64,000 bases of DNA from Cyanobium sp. Morenito 9A2 (GTDB lineage: Bacteria; Cyanobacteriota; Cyanobacteriia; PCC-6307; Cyanobiaceae), in contig NZ_JAGQBJ010000004.1 in NCBI RefSeq assembly GCF_024345575.1, forward strand, positions 124,001 through 188,000. Reading direction: 5' to 3'. Shown here in pieces: positions 36,459-43,263 of this stretch. Positions within the stretch are counted from its first letter, which is position 1; every line of letters begins with the position of its first letter. The translations under genes were made by a program, and so were the position numbers. The notes beneath the pieces were generated by a model. It had not been told where the DNA came from. It did no database searches and saw only the letters and a list, made by a program, of their open reading frames with translations.

Positions 36459-37666
36459 GGCCGCGGGCCGCTGCGCGTGGTTGTGGCGGGGCCGTTGATC
36501 CAGCGCAGTTCGACGGTGATCGGATCGGCGATGTCGCTGTCTCGGACCGAAACCGTTTCCAGGCGAACGGCCTGGCCCGGCGGCCGCGCGCTCAGTTCAT
36601 TCCCCAGGCGGTTGAAGCTGGCCGCGTCGAACTGGACCCCATCGGCGAGGGAGCCCTGACCCTGGGCCCGGGTGAAGGTGGCGGCCATCAGCAGATTCAA
36701 ACGGCTGCGCACCTGCTCGGGGCTGCGCTGGTCGTCCTCAAGCAGCGTGGAGGCCATGACCTCGCCGCGGCGCATCACCTGGCGGTTGGGGCGGACATCC
36801 GGGAAGGCCAGCACCTGTTTTTCTCCCAGGAGCACATTCGCGACGGAGATGATGCTGACCACCCAGGATCCACCCTTGGTGATCACCCCCTGCAGCCGAG
36901 TGATTTCACTGCGCGGCACCAGCAGGATCTGGCGGTTGGCCGTTTGACCGGGTAGCACGCGCTGGTAGGCCACCAGGTTCGCCTGCCGCAGCAGTGCCTC
37001 GATCACGGCCGTGGCCTGGGAGGGCTTCTCCAGGTTGATCTTGGCGGTGGCCAAGGGCTGACCGCTGCTGATCACGACGTCGCCGCGGCGCAGGTCGACG
37101 AGCTTGGTCTCCAGCCGTTTGAGTTCCTGGGCACCGGACGCGATGCGTTGGTTCACGCGCGCCAGTTCAGCCTCATTGCGTCGGATGTCGGCGTCCTTGG
37201 CGGCGATGTCACGGCTGAGCAGATCGCGCTGGCGCTCGAGTTTGAGCCGTTGCTGTTGCAGCGGGCGCAGTTCGCTGCGCAGCTTCAGGGCGCGTTGATC
37301 GGCTTTGCCGAGTTGTTGTTGGGCCTGGTTGAGTCCTTGTTCCGCCCTCTGGGTTGCGTGCTGGGCCCTCTGAATCTCCGCTTGGCTGCGGGTGAGATCC
37401 GTGCGGCTGTCCCGCAGCTTGCGCTCCAACTGATCGAGCTGGAACAGGCCCACCCGCAAGCGTTCGCTGACCAGAAGCATCAGCCCCAACGAGACTGCGC
37501 TGATCAAACTGCCCGTGAGCACTGTGATCAGCACCGCCGTCTTGCGGGGGCGCAGGTTGAACAGGCTCAGCCGCGCCTTGCCCACGCGGCTGCCAAGGCG
37601 GTCACCGAGGGTCGAGAGCACTCCGCCAAGCACCAGCAGAGCCAGGATCAGCAGCCAGCCGGACAC
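36455..37666 (-). CDS. DUF3084 family membrane-anchored coiled-coil protein
   Basis: The protein has 403 residues. Residues 3-20 and about 46-66 form two membrane helices, linked by a basic loop (G-S-R-V-G-K-A-R-L-S-L-F-N-L-R-P-R-K). A long coiled coil follows (about 75-190, rich in Q, L, R and E), then a beta-containing C-terminal domain. This is DUF3084, widespread in cyanobacteria and of unknown function. The start is GTG at 37666. The stop overlaps the start of the YqgF-like gene. Confidence 0.85.
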   Translation of the reverse strand: MSGWLLILALLVLGGVLSTLGDRLGSRVGKARLSLFNLRPRKTAVLITVLTGSLISAVSLGLMLLVSERLRVGLFQLDQLERKLRDSRTDLTRSQAEIQRAQHATQRAEQGLNQAQQQLGKADQRALKLRSELRPLQQQRLKLERQRDLLSRDIAAKDADIRRNEAELARVNQRIASGAQELKRLETKLVDLRRGDVVISSGQPLATAKINLEKPSQATAVIEALLRQANLVAYQRVLPGQTANRQILLVPRSEITRLQGVITKGGSWVVSIISVANVLLGEKQVLAFPDVRPNRQVMRRGEVMASTLLEDDQRSPEQVRSRLNLLMAATFTRAQGQGSLADGVQFDAASFNRLGNELSARPPGQAVRLETVSVRDSDIADPITVELRWINGPATTTRSGPRP

Positions 37667-37749
37667 GGAAGCAAGCGGAGGTTCTCAGTATCCATCCGAA
37701 TCAACCCCGCCTGAGGACTGAGGTCGGGGGTGCTGGAACTGGGGGTGGC

Positions 37750-38490
37750 TCAGCTGAACTTCTTGGCCAGGGCGACCGGATCGAACACGGTGATTTTTTT
37801 GCGATCGATCTGCAGCAGACCAGCGTTGCGCAGGTCCCCTAGCAGACGCGTGATCGTGACACGCGTGGAGCCGATCGCTTCGGCGATGGCCTGGTGCGAG
37901 AGGCGCAGATCGATGGTGATGCCCTCAGGGCCGGGCACCCCGAAATCGCGGCAGAGCACCAGCAGAAAGCTCACCAGCCGCGAGGACATGTCGCGGTGGG
38001 TGAGGGTTTCGATCATCGTCTCCGTCTGCAGGATGCGCGAGGAGAGGCCCTGGAGCATCAACAGCCCGACGGTGGCATCCGCCTCGATCGCCCGGCGCAC
38101 GGAGGTCGCCGGCGCCGCGACCATCTCCACCCGCGTGAAGGCCACGGCGTGATAAAAGCGGTCGGAGCGCTGGCCGGTGAGCAGGGACAGCACCCCGAAC
38201 AAGCTGTTCTCACGCAACAGGGCGACGGTGATCTCTTCGCCCGACTCGTAGACCCGTGAGAGGCGCACGGCCCCGCGCCGCAACAGATAGACGCGCTCGG
38301 CAGGATCGCCGGGAAAGAAGATCGTTTTGCTGCGTTCCACCGTTTCCACGGTGCTGCCGCTGAGTCCCTTGATCACCTCCAGCAAGGTGGGGGGCGGAGT
38401 GGAACCGGCGGCACCCGTGGAGGCCAGGCCGCTTGTTCCCGACGAAGGGCTACTGCTGTAGCGGCTGAACCCGCGGGTGGCGCCGACCAT
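37750..38490 (-). CDS. ntcA: Global nitrogen regulator NtcA
   Basis: This CRP/FNR-family activator of nitrogen assimilation binds 2-oxoglutarate. The effector domain carries [16 protein letters not shown] near residue 53 and [16 protein letters not shown] near 103. The dimer helix runs to about 175. The helix-turn-helix at 198-220 ([15 protein letters not shown]) is the NtcA consensus. The N-terminal 45 residues are longer than in most NtcA proteins and Ser/Gly-rich. ATG at 38490 is used; TTG at 38493 adjoins it. Confidence 0.97.
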   Translation of the reverse strand: MVGATRGFSRYSSSPSSGTSGLASTGAAGSTPPPTLLEVIKGLSGSTVETVERSKTIFFPGDPAERVYLLRRGAVRLSRVYESGEEITVALLRENSLFGVLSLLTGQRSDRFYHAVAFTRVEMVAAPATSVRRAIEADATVGLLMLQGLSSRILQTETMIETLTHRDMSSRLVSFLLVLCRDFGVPGPEGITIDLRLSHQAIAEAIGSTRVTITRLLGDLRNAGLLQIDRKKITVFDPVALAKKFS

Positions 38491-38511
38491 CAAGGCGGTG
38501 CAATTGGTCGG

Positions 38512-38553
38512 AAGCTACGGATCGAACCTAGCCATCCCTGTAGCCATTGACAC
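38512..38553 (-). promoter_or_regulatory. NtcA-activated promoter upstream of ntcA
   Basis: On the minus strand GTG-N8-TAC (38553-38540) is followed after exactly 22 bases by TAGCTT (38517-38512), fitting the canonical NtcA class II layout GTA-N8-TAC, N22, TA-N3-T with one mismatch in the box. The expected start of transcription, near 38505, is about 15 bases before the ATG. This points to autoregulation of ntcA. Confidence 0.8.
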
Positions 38554-38628
38554 CATTCGTCAGGGGAGGGCCACAGGCGCCCTGTCCGCCGGCGCGGACC
38601 GTCGCGCTAGGGATGGTGTGCAGGAGCC

Positions 38629-38656
38629 TTGTCGAGCCGGTCGACACCGCTACATT
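38629..38656 (+). promoter_or_regulatory. Possible sigma-70-type promoter for the BtuR-like gene and dcd
   Basis: TTGTCG (38629-38634), a 16-base spacer and TACATT (38651-38656) lie about 130 bases before the BtuR-like start. The rest of the 290-base gap between ntcA and this gene holds only the ntcA promoter and unremarkable sequence. Confidence 0.35.
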
Positions 38657-38789
38657 CAGGTTCCGACCCCTGGTTTCAACCGCCTCAGTCCGGCCCTGTT
38701 TCGCCTGTCCATCCAGGGGGCCTGCCCCCTCCTTGTGCGCCCGCCACGGCGCCTGAGCCGACTCCCACCCCGTTCCTTTTCCTGTGCCG

Positions 38790-39341
38790 ATGACCGCCAG
38801 CCTGCGCAAACCCGGCCTCGACCACGGCGCCCCCCGCCCCCGGCCCAACCTGCGCCTGGTGAGCCAGCAGGAGGGATTGCTGCAGATCCACACGGCCCCC
38901 TTCCGTGGCAGCTTCGATGGCGTGTTCAGCCAGGCGCTGCGCACCGCCGGCCTGGGCAGCCGGGTGTTGATCAGCCAGTTCCTCAAGGGCGGGGTGGAGC
39001 AGGGCCTGGAGCGCAGTCTCTGGCTCTGTGGTCGCCTGCAATGGTTGCGCCCCGATGTGGCTGGCTGTCTGGAGCACCCCCCCGCCAGTGAGCAGGAGCG
39101 CCTGGCGGTGCAGGAGATCTGGGCCTTCAGTCGGGAGCAGCTGCTGGCTGGTTCGGTCGGGCTGATGGTTCTCGATGAGCTGGGCTTGGCCGTCGATCTG
39201 GGCTATCTCGAGGCCGACGAGGTCAGTGAGACCTTGGAGCGGCGTCCTTCGCATCTGGATGTCATCCTCACCGGGCCGTCGATGCCGCCGCCGCTGATGG
39301 CCATGGCCGACCAGGTCACCCAGTTGCGTCGGGGGAGCTGA
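38790..39341 (+). CDS. BtuR/CobO-like P-loop-fold protein with degenerate Walker A
   Basis: The protein has 183 residues from ATG 38790 (GTG 38784 is an alternative). The fold features of cob(I)alamin adenosyltransferase are present: S-Q-A-L-R-T-A-G-L-G-S-R-V-L near residues 47-60, Q-F-L-K-G-G near 63, V-L-D-E-L at 127-131 (Walker B) and H-L-D-V-I-L-T-G-P near 155. However, the Walker A site reads A-P-F-R-G-S-F instead of GxGKGK(S/T). ATP or corrinoid binding is therefore doubtful. The stop overlaps the dcd start (TGATG), so they are cotranscribed. Confidence 0.75.
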   Translation: MTASLRKPGLDHGAPRPRPNLRLVSQQEGLLQIHTAPFRGSFDGVFSQALRTAGLGSRVLISQFLKGGVEQGLERSLWLCGRLQWLRPDVAGCLEHPPASEQERLAVQEIWAFSREQLLAGSVGLMVLDELGLAVDLGYLEADEVSETLERRPSHLDVILTGPSMPPPLMAMADQVTQLRRGS

Positions 39342-39934
39342 TGCTCAAGTGCGACCGCTGGATCAATGAACAGGCCGCGGCCGGCCTGCTGGAGCCGTTC
39401 CAGCCCACCTTGGTCCGCCATCTCGACCCGGAAAACCGGACGGCTCCGGTGCTCAGCTACGGATGTTCGTCCTACGGCTACGACCTGCGGCTCTCGCCGA
39501 AGGAGTTCCTGATCTTCCGCCACGTGCCCGGCACGGTGATGAACCCCAAGCGGTTCAATCCCGCCAACCTCGAACCCGCCGCCCTGCACCAGGATGAAGA
39601 CGGGTCGTTTTACATCCTGCCGGCTCACTCCTACGGGCTGGGTGTGGCCCTGGAGAAGATGAAGGTGCCGGCCAACATCACTGTGATCTGTCTCGGCAAG
39701 AGCACCTACGCCCGCCTGGGGATCATCGTCAACACCACCCCCGCCGAGGCCAGCTGGGAGGGTCACCTCACCCTTGAATTCAGCAATTCCTCCGGCGCCG
39801 ATTGCCGCATCTACGCCAATGAGGGGATCTGCCAGCTGCTGTTCTTCGAGGGGGATCCCTGCGAAACCACCTACAACGACCGCGCCGGCAAGTATCAACA
39901 CCAGCCGGAACGGGTGACCCTGGCGAAAGTCTGA
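39341..39934 (+). CDS. dcd: dCTP deaminase
   Basis: The enzyme makes dUTP from dCTP for thymidylate synthesis. The 197-residue protein has S-Y-G-C-S-S-Y-G-Y-D-L-R-L near 40, F-Y-I-L-P-A-H-S-Y, G-K-S-T-Y-A-R-L-G near 118 (substrate and Mg contacts), P-A-E-A-S-W-E-G-H-L-T near 131 and a late Q-L-L-F-F. ATG at 39341 overlaps the preceding stop. It works with ThyX, encoded 0.9 kb away. Confidence 0.94.
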   Translation: MLKCDRWINEQAAAGLLEPFQPTLVRHLDPENRTAPVLSYGCSSYGYDLRLSPKEFLIFRHVPGTVMNPKRFNPANLEPAALHQDEDGSFYILPAHSYGLGVALEKMKVPANITVICLGKSTYARLGIIVNTTPAEASWEGHLTLEFSNSSGADCRIYANEGICQLLFFEGDPCETTYNDRAGKYQHQPERVTLAKV

Positions 39935-40204
39935 GCGCCCGGGGGCTGGCCCGCTGAGGAGGACTTCGGCTTCCCGTGGCCCTGGGGCCGTTCGCTGGCC
40001 CCGGTCTTGACCCTGATCCATGGTCGGAACTGGGCTGTGGTTCCCCCCTAGAGGCTCCGGTGGCCGCCAATCTGGCCCCAGCCCGTCGGCCAAGGGAGAA
40101 GTGAAGTGGGCCCTCACCTGGTCGCTATCAACCGTGCCGTCCGGTGCCTGCGCCGATGGACCAGCCCCGGTGAGCTCCGCTTCGATGCAGGCGTCCTGCG
40201 GTTG

Positions 40205-40825
40205 GTGACCAAGGATGAGCTCCCTGTCCGTCCGCTTTGGCGGCGGCTTTTCGATCGGAAGGCCTGGGTTCGGCGGCGGGCTCATGGACTCTGGGCCGTC
40301 GCCCCTGTCGCGGCAGCACTGCCGCTGCTGGCCGGCAGTGGTTCGGCGCCCGCCGCCGTGCCCCTGTCAGTGGAGTACCCGGTCACCCGGGTGGCGGCGA
40401 AGGTGCTCTCCGTGGTTGATGGAGACAGCTTGATAGTGGCTGCCCAGGGCAAGCGGCTCAAGGTGAGGCTGGCCTGCATCGATGCCCCTGAGCTCAGTCA
40501 AGCCCCCTGGGGGATCAGCTCGCGCGCGGGCTTGCGAGCCCTGTTGCCCCCAGGCAGCGCGATCCTGCTCACCCCCCTGGGGACGGACCGCTCTGGGAGA
40601 ACGGTGGCCAAGGTGCTCAGCGAAAGAGGCAACATCGGTTGGCTGTTGGTGCGGGGCGGCCAGGCCCTTGTCTACCGCCAGAACCTGCACCGCTGCGACC
40701 GGGCCGGTTTCCTCGCCACTGAACAAAAAGCCCAGCGCCAGCGCCTGGGGCTCTGGGGCCAACCGCCGCTGCCGCTGGCCACCTGGGAGAGGCGCTGGTG
40801 TCGGCGCCAGGGGGGCGGTTGCTGA
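40205..40825 (+). CDS. Staphylococcal-nuclease-like thermonuclease, membrane-linked or exported
   Basis: A SNase domain occupies the C-terminal part. It has V-V-D-G-D-S-L, R-L-A-C-I-D-A-P-E (metal-binding Asp and catalytic Glu region) and a late L-V-Y-R. A hydrophobic stretch (A-V-A-P-V-A-A-A-L-P-L-L-A-G) preceded by R-R-R-A-H looks like a signal or anchor, so action outside the cytoplasm is likely. The frame is open from GTG 40106, but GTG 40205 (or TTG 40202) puts the hydrophobic stretch nearer the N-terminus. The start is uncertain. Confidence 0.78.
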   Translation: MTKDELPVRPLWRRLFDRKAWVRRRAHGLWAVAPVAAALPLLAGSGSAPAAVPLSVEYPVTRVAAKVLSVVDGDSLIVAAQGKRLKVRLACIDAPELSQAPWGISSRAGLRALLPPGSAILLTPLGTDRSGRTVAKVLSERGNIGWLLVRGGQALVYRQNLHRCDRAGFLATEQKAQRQRLGLWGQPPLPLATWERRWCRRQGGGC

Positions 40826-40850
40826 GCACGGGGTTGGCCGTCCACGCCGC

Positions 40851-41573
40851 TCAGGGCGCCAGCCGCGCTTTGTGCAGACGGGTCTTCTCGTACCAGGCGC
40901 CAATCTGGGGCGCCCAGGCCATGAAATGGGGCCAGAGCAGGTCGCAGAGCTGGCGGATCTCGTCCTGGGCATCGAGCTTGGCCCGCAGGTCCATGAAGTG
41001 GAGGAAGGCCCGCAGGCTGAAGCTCACCACGAAGTGTTGGCGGTAGTCGAAGGGCAGGATCCCGCGGGCGTGCTCCTCGGCAAAACCTGCATCGAGCAGG
41101 TCGCGGTAGCGCTCGGCGGCGGCGCGGCAGAGGTCCAGGTCCTTGGCGCGCTCCTCAGCGGTGTAGGCATACTTCTTGCCCTGGCGGTCGCTGTAGTTGC
41201 CGACGGGGCGCAGGTAGACGACCTCTTCGAGCTCCAGTTCGCCGTTGGCGGCACGGCGGATCCGATCGCCTGTGTAACGCATCGACTGCACATCGAAGCT
41301 CACCCCCACCCGGTGGGTGCGCGCCTGCTGCATCACCGAGTGGGGAAACCAGCCGACGTTGAGCACGATCTGGCCGTGCTCCAGCGGGCCGTAGTGACCG
41401 CGCTCGCCCGCCAGCAGACGTTTGACGCAGATCTCACCGGCTTTGGTCTCGTCAGGCCATTGGGCCCGATCGGCCGCCACGAACTCCTCGGAGTAATCCT
41501 GGTGCATCGCCGCGTAGACGCACTGCTGGGGGTTGGGGGTGGCGGCGATCAGCTCGACCCGGAAACGGTTCAT
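40851..41573 (-). CDS. thyX: Flavin-dependent thymidylate synthase
   Basis: The enzyme methylates dUMP using FAD and methylenetetrahydrofolate. The 240-residue protein has the ThyX signature R-T-H-R-V-G-V-S-F-D-V-Q-S-M-R-Y at 85-100, preceded by L-E-H-G-Q-I-V-L-N-V near 64, and a helical C-terminus. This variant motif is the cyanobacterial form. No thyA is seen in the window. The start is ATG at 41573. Confidence 0.94.
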   Translation of the reverse strand: MNRFRVELIAATPNPQQCVYAAMHQDYSEEFVAADRAQWPDETKAGEICVKRLLAGERGHYGPLEHGQIVLNVGWFPHSVMQQARTHRVGVSFDVQSMRYTGDRIRRAANGELELEEVVYLRPVGNYSDRQGKKYAYTAEERAKDLDLCRAAAERYRDLLDAGFAEEHARGILPFDYRQHFVVSFSLRAFLHFMDLRAKLDAQDEIRQLCDLLWPHFMAWAPQIGAWYEKTRLHKARLAP

Positions 41574-41630
41574 GGGGGCGGTGGGGCAGGCAATGCCGGC
41601 CGCACCCTAGGGCCGTTGATGCGGGGCGCT

Positions 41631-42194
41631 TCAGCCGTGGCTGCGGGGGCCGGCCAGGGCTGCCGCCGCTCCCTGGGCAATGGGGCTGGTGCTGCCGATG
41701 CCGGCCAGGCGGGGCAATGGGGTCTCGGCGATCAGTGCCCCGGCGAGGGCCTCGAGTTCGCTGCGGCTCCGGGCGCCCAGGGAGCGGCCGATCGCTTGCC
41801 CCTGGCCATCAAACAGCTCCAGCTGCGGAATGCCGTTGACCTCATAGCGCTCCAACTCCCCCTGCCAGCGGGGGTTGTCCACGTTGAGCAGCACCACGTC
41901 AAGTTCACGGTGGTGTTGATCCTCGATCACTTCCATGGCTGGAGCCATCGCCCGGCAGGCCTCGCACCAATCGGCGTAGAACTCCACGAGGGTGGGCCGG
42001 CCATCGCTCAGGGCCACGGGTAGATCGAGCGACTGTCGGGCCAGGCGCTCCAGGGGGGCCTCCCGGCGCAATCCCCCCTGGAACAGGAACACCAGCACGG
42101 CCAGGAGGACGGCCACCACCGCCAGCAGAAAGCGCTCCCGTTGACCCAGGGCAGCGGCGGCAGGGGAAGGGGAAGGGGAAGGCTCGCCGGTCAC
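41631..42194 (-). CDS. Membrane-anchored thioredoxin-like protein (TxlA/HCF164 type)
   Basis: The protein has 187 residues. One membrane anchor (about 22-39) is followed by a thioredoxin fold with W76-C77-E-A-C80 and a cis-Pro region in G-I-P-Q-L-E-L-F. The tail after about residue 150 is Ala/Gly-rich. Such proteins pass reducing power from CcdA to lumenal or periplasmic targets, for example in cytochrome maturation. The non-standard C-E-A-C site suggests a particular partner set, which is inference. It is divergent from the NIL-ferredoxin gene. Confidence 0.88.
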   Translation of the reverse strand: MTGEPSPSPSPAAAALGQRERFLLAVVAVLLAVLVFLFQGGLRREAPLERLARQSLDLPVALSDGRPTLVEFYADWCEACRAMAPAMEVIEDQHHRELDVVLLNVDNPRWQGELERYEVNGIPQLELFDGQGQAIGRSLGARSRSELEALAGALIAETPLPRLAGIGSTSPIAQGAAAALAGPRSHG

Positions 42195-42261
42195 GCTTGA
42201 GCGCTGGATAGAGGTCGGACCACTCTGGCAGCGCTAAGGTGGTCCCTATGGGTTGATCCGC

Positions 42262-42714
42262 GTGAAACGCCGCCTCACCCTTCATTTCCCCCGCGAAGCG
42301 GTGCACCAGCCGATCACCTATCGGTTGGCGGTCGATTTCGACATCGCCGCGAAGATCCTGCGCGCCCAGGTGGCTCCGAACCAGAGCGGCACCATGGTGG
42401 TGGAGCTCTCCGGAGACATTGATGAGCTCGATGCGGCCGAACTCTGGCTGGAGAGCCTGGGCCTGGGCTTGAACCGTGCCCCTGGCGAGATCCGCATCGA
42501 TGCATCCCGCTGCGTCGATTGCGGCATCTGCACCAGCCTGTGCCCCAGCGGCGCCCTCAGCAGTTTTGCCCCGAGCTGGCGCCTGCAGTTCGATGCCCAG
42601 CGCTGCCTGGTGTGCGAGCAGTGCATTCCCAGTTGTCCGCTGGAGGCCATTGCCCTGGTGCTGGACCAGCCGCCAGTCGCCGATACGGTGCCATCGGTGG
42701 CTCGGTTGCCCTGA
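42262..42714 (+). CDS. NIL-domain 4Fe-4S ferredoxin
   Basis: The protein has 150 residues. Residues 1-72 form a NIL (ferredoxin-like, MetN-type) domain. Two 4Fe-4S motifs follow: C84-x2-C87-x2-C90-x3-C94-P and C115-x2-C118-x2-C121-x3-C125-P. It is an electron carrier or cluster protein; the NIL domain is otherwise seen as an amino-acid-sensing domain in the methionine importer ATPase. GTG at 42262 gives the normal start; TTG at 42253 is the alternative. Confidence 0.88.
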   Translation: MKRRLTLHFPREAVHQPITYRLAVDFDIAAKILRAQVAPNQSGTMVVELSGDIDELDAAELWLESLGLGLNRAPGEIRIDASRCVDCGICTSLCPSGALSSFAPSWRLQFDAQRCLVCEQCIPSCPLEAIALVLDQPPVADTVPSVARLP

Positions 42715-42759
42715 CTCCCCTGAATCCATGACCCCTGCCTGCCCTGAGAATCCCCCGGC

Positions 42760-43263
42760 GTGAGAACCATCTTCCGCACCTTGACCCTGCCCATTCGCGC
42801 ACCGATGACGCTGCTGCTTCTGCTGGTCAGCGTCTACATGGGAGCCCATTGGATGGTGGCCCACCAGCAGCTCCCTGGCGGGGAGGAAGCGCGGGCGGCC
42901 TGGTTGGTCTATGGGCTGTACTGGCCCTTCCAGTGCCTGCAGACCGTGCTCGTGGTGATGGTCTGCACCATCCCCGATCTGCTGCTGCGCCAGTTGTCGC
43001 TGCTGATGTCCTCCAGCAAGGTGACCACCCTGGTGGTGACCCTGCTCCTGGTGATCACAGGAGGCCTTTACCTGCTCCACCTCAATGTGCTCGCCGACGT
43101 GGCGATATTGGCCAGTGCCGTTCTGCTGGCCCGCCTCGATCTGGCCCGATTGCGCGTGGTGCCTCCTCCGTTGCTGGGGGCCACCACCCTGAGCTTTTTG
43201 GTGTTGGCGGGCATGGGGGTGGGGGCCCATCTTCAGGCCGAGAACCTGATCAAGGCCATCTAG
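42760..43263 (+). CDS. Hypothetical multi-pass membrane protein
   Basis: The protein of 167 residues has about five hydrophobic spans (roughly 17-35, 53-72, 86-102, 106-125 and 142-158) and few charged residues. I do not recognise a family, though its mix of spans and short loops looks like a conserved picocyanobacterial membrane protein. The start is GTG at 42760, 45 bases after the ferredoxin. Its stop overlaps the convergent lytic transglycosylase stop. Confidence 0.65.
   Translation: MRTIFRTLTLPIRAPMTLLLLLVSVYMGAHWMVAHQQLPGGEEARAAWLVYGLYWPFQCLQTVLVVMVCTIPDLLLRQLSLLMSSSKVTTLVVTLLLVITGGLYLLHLNVLADVAILASAVLLARLDLARLRVVPPPLLGATTLSFLVLAGMGVGAHLQAENLIKAI

Noticed and set aside
39984-40002. GGGGCC/GGCCCC hairpin after dcd as a terminator
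   Set aside because: No T-run follows, and the stem is only six pairs in GC-rich sequence.
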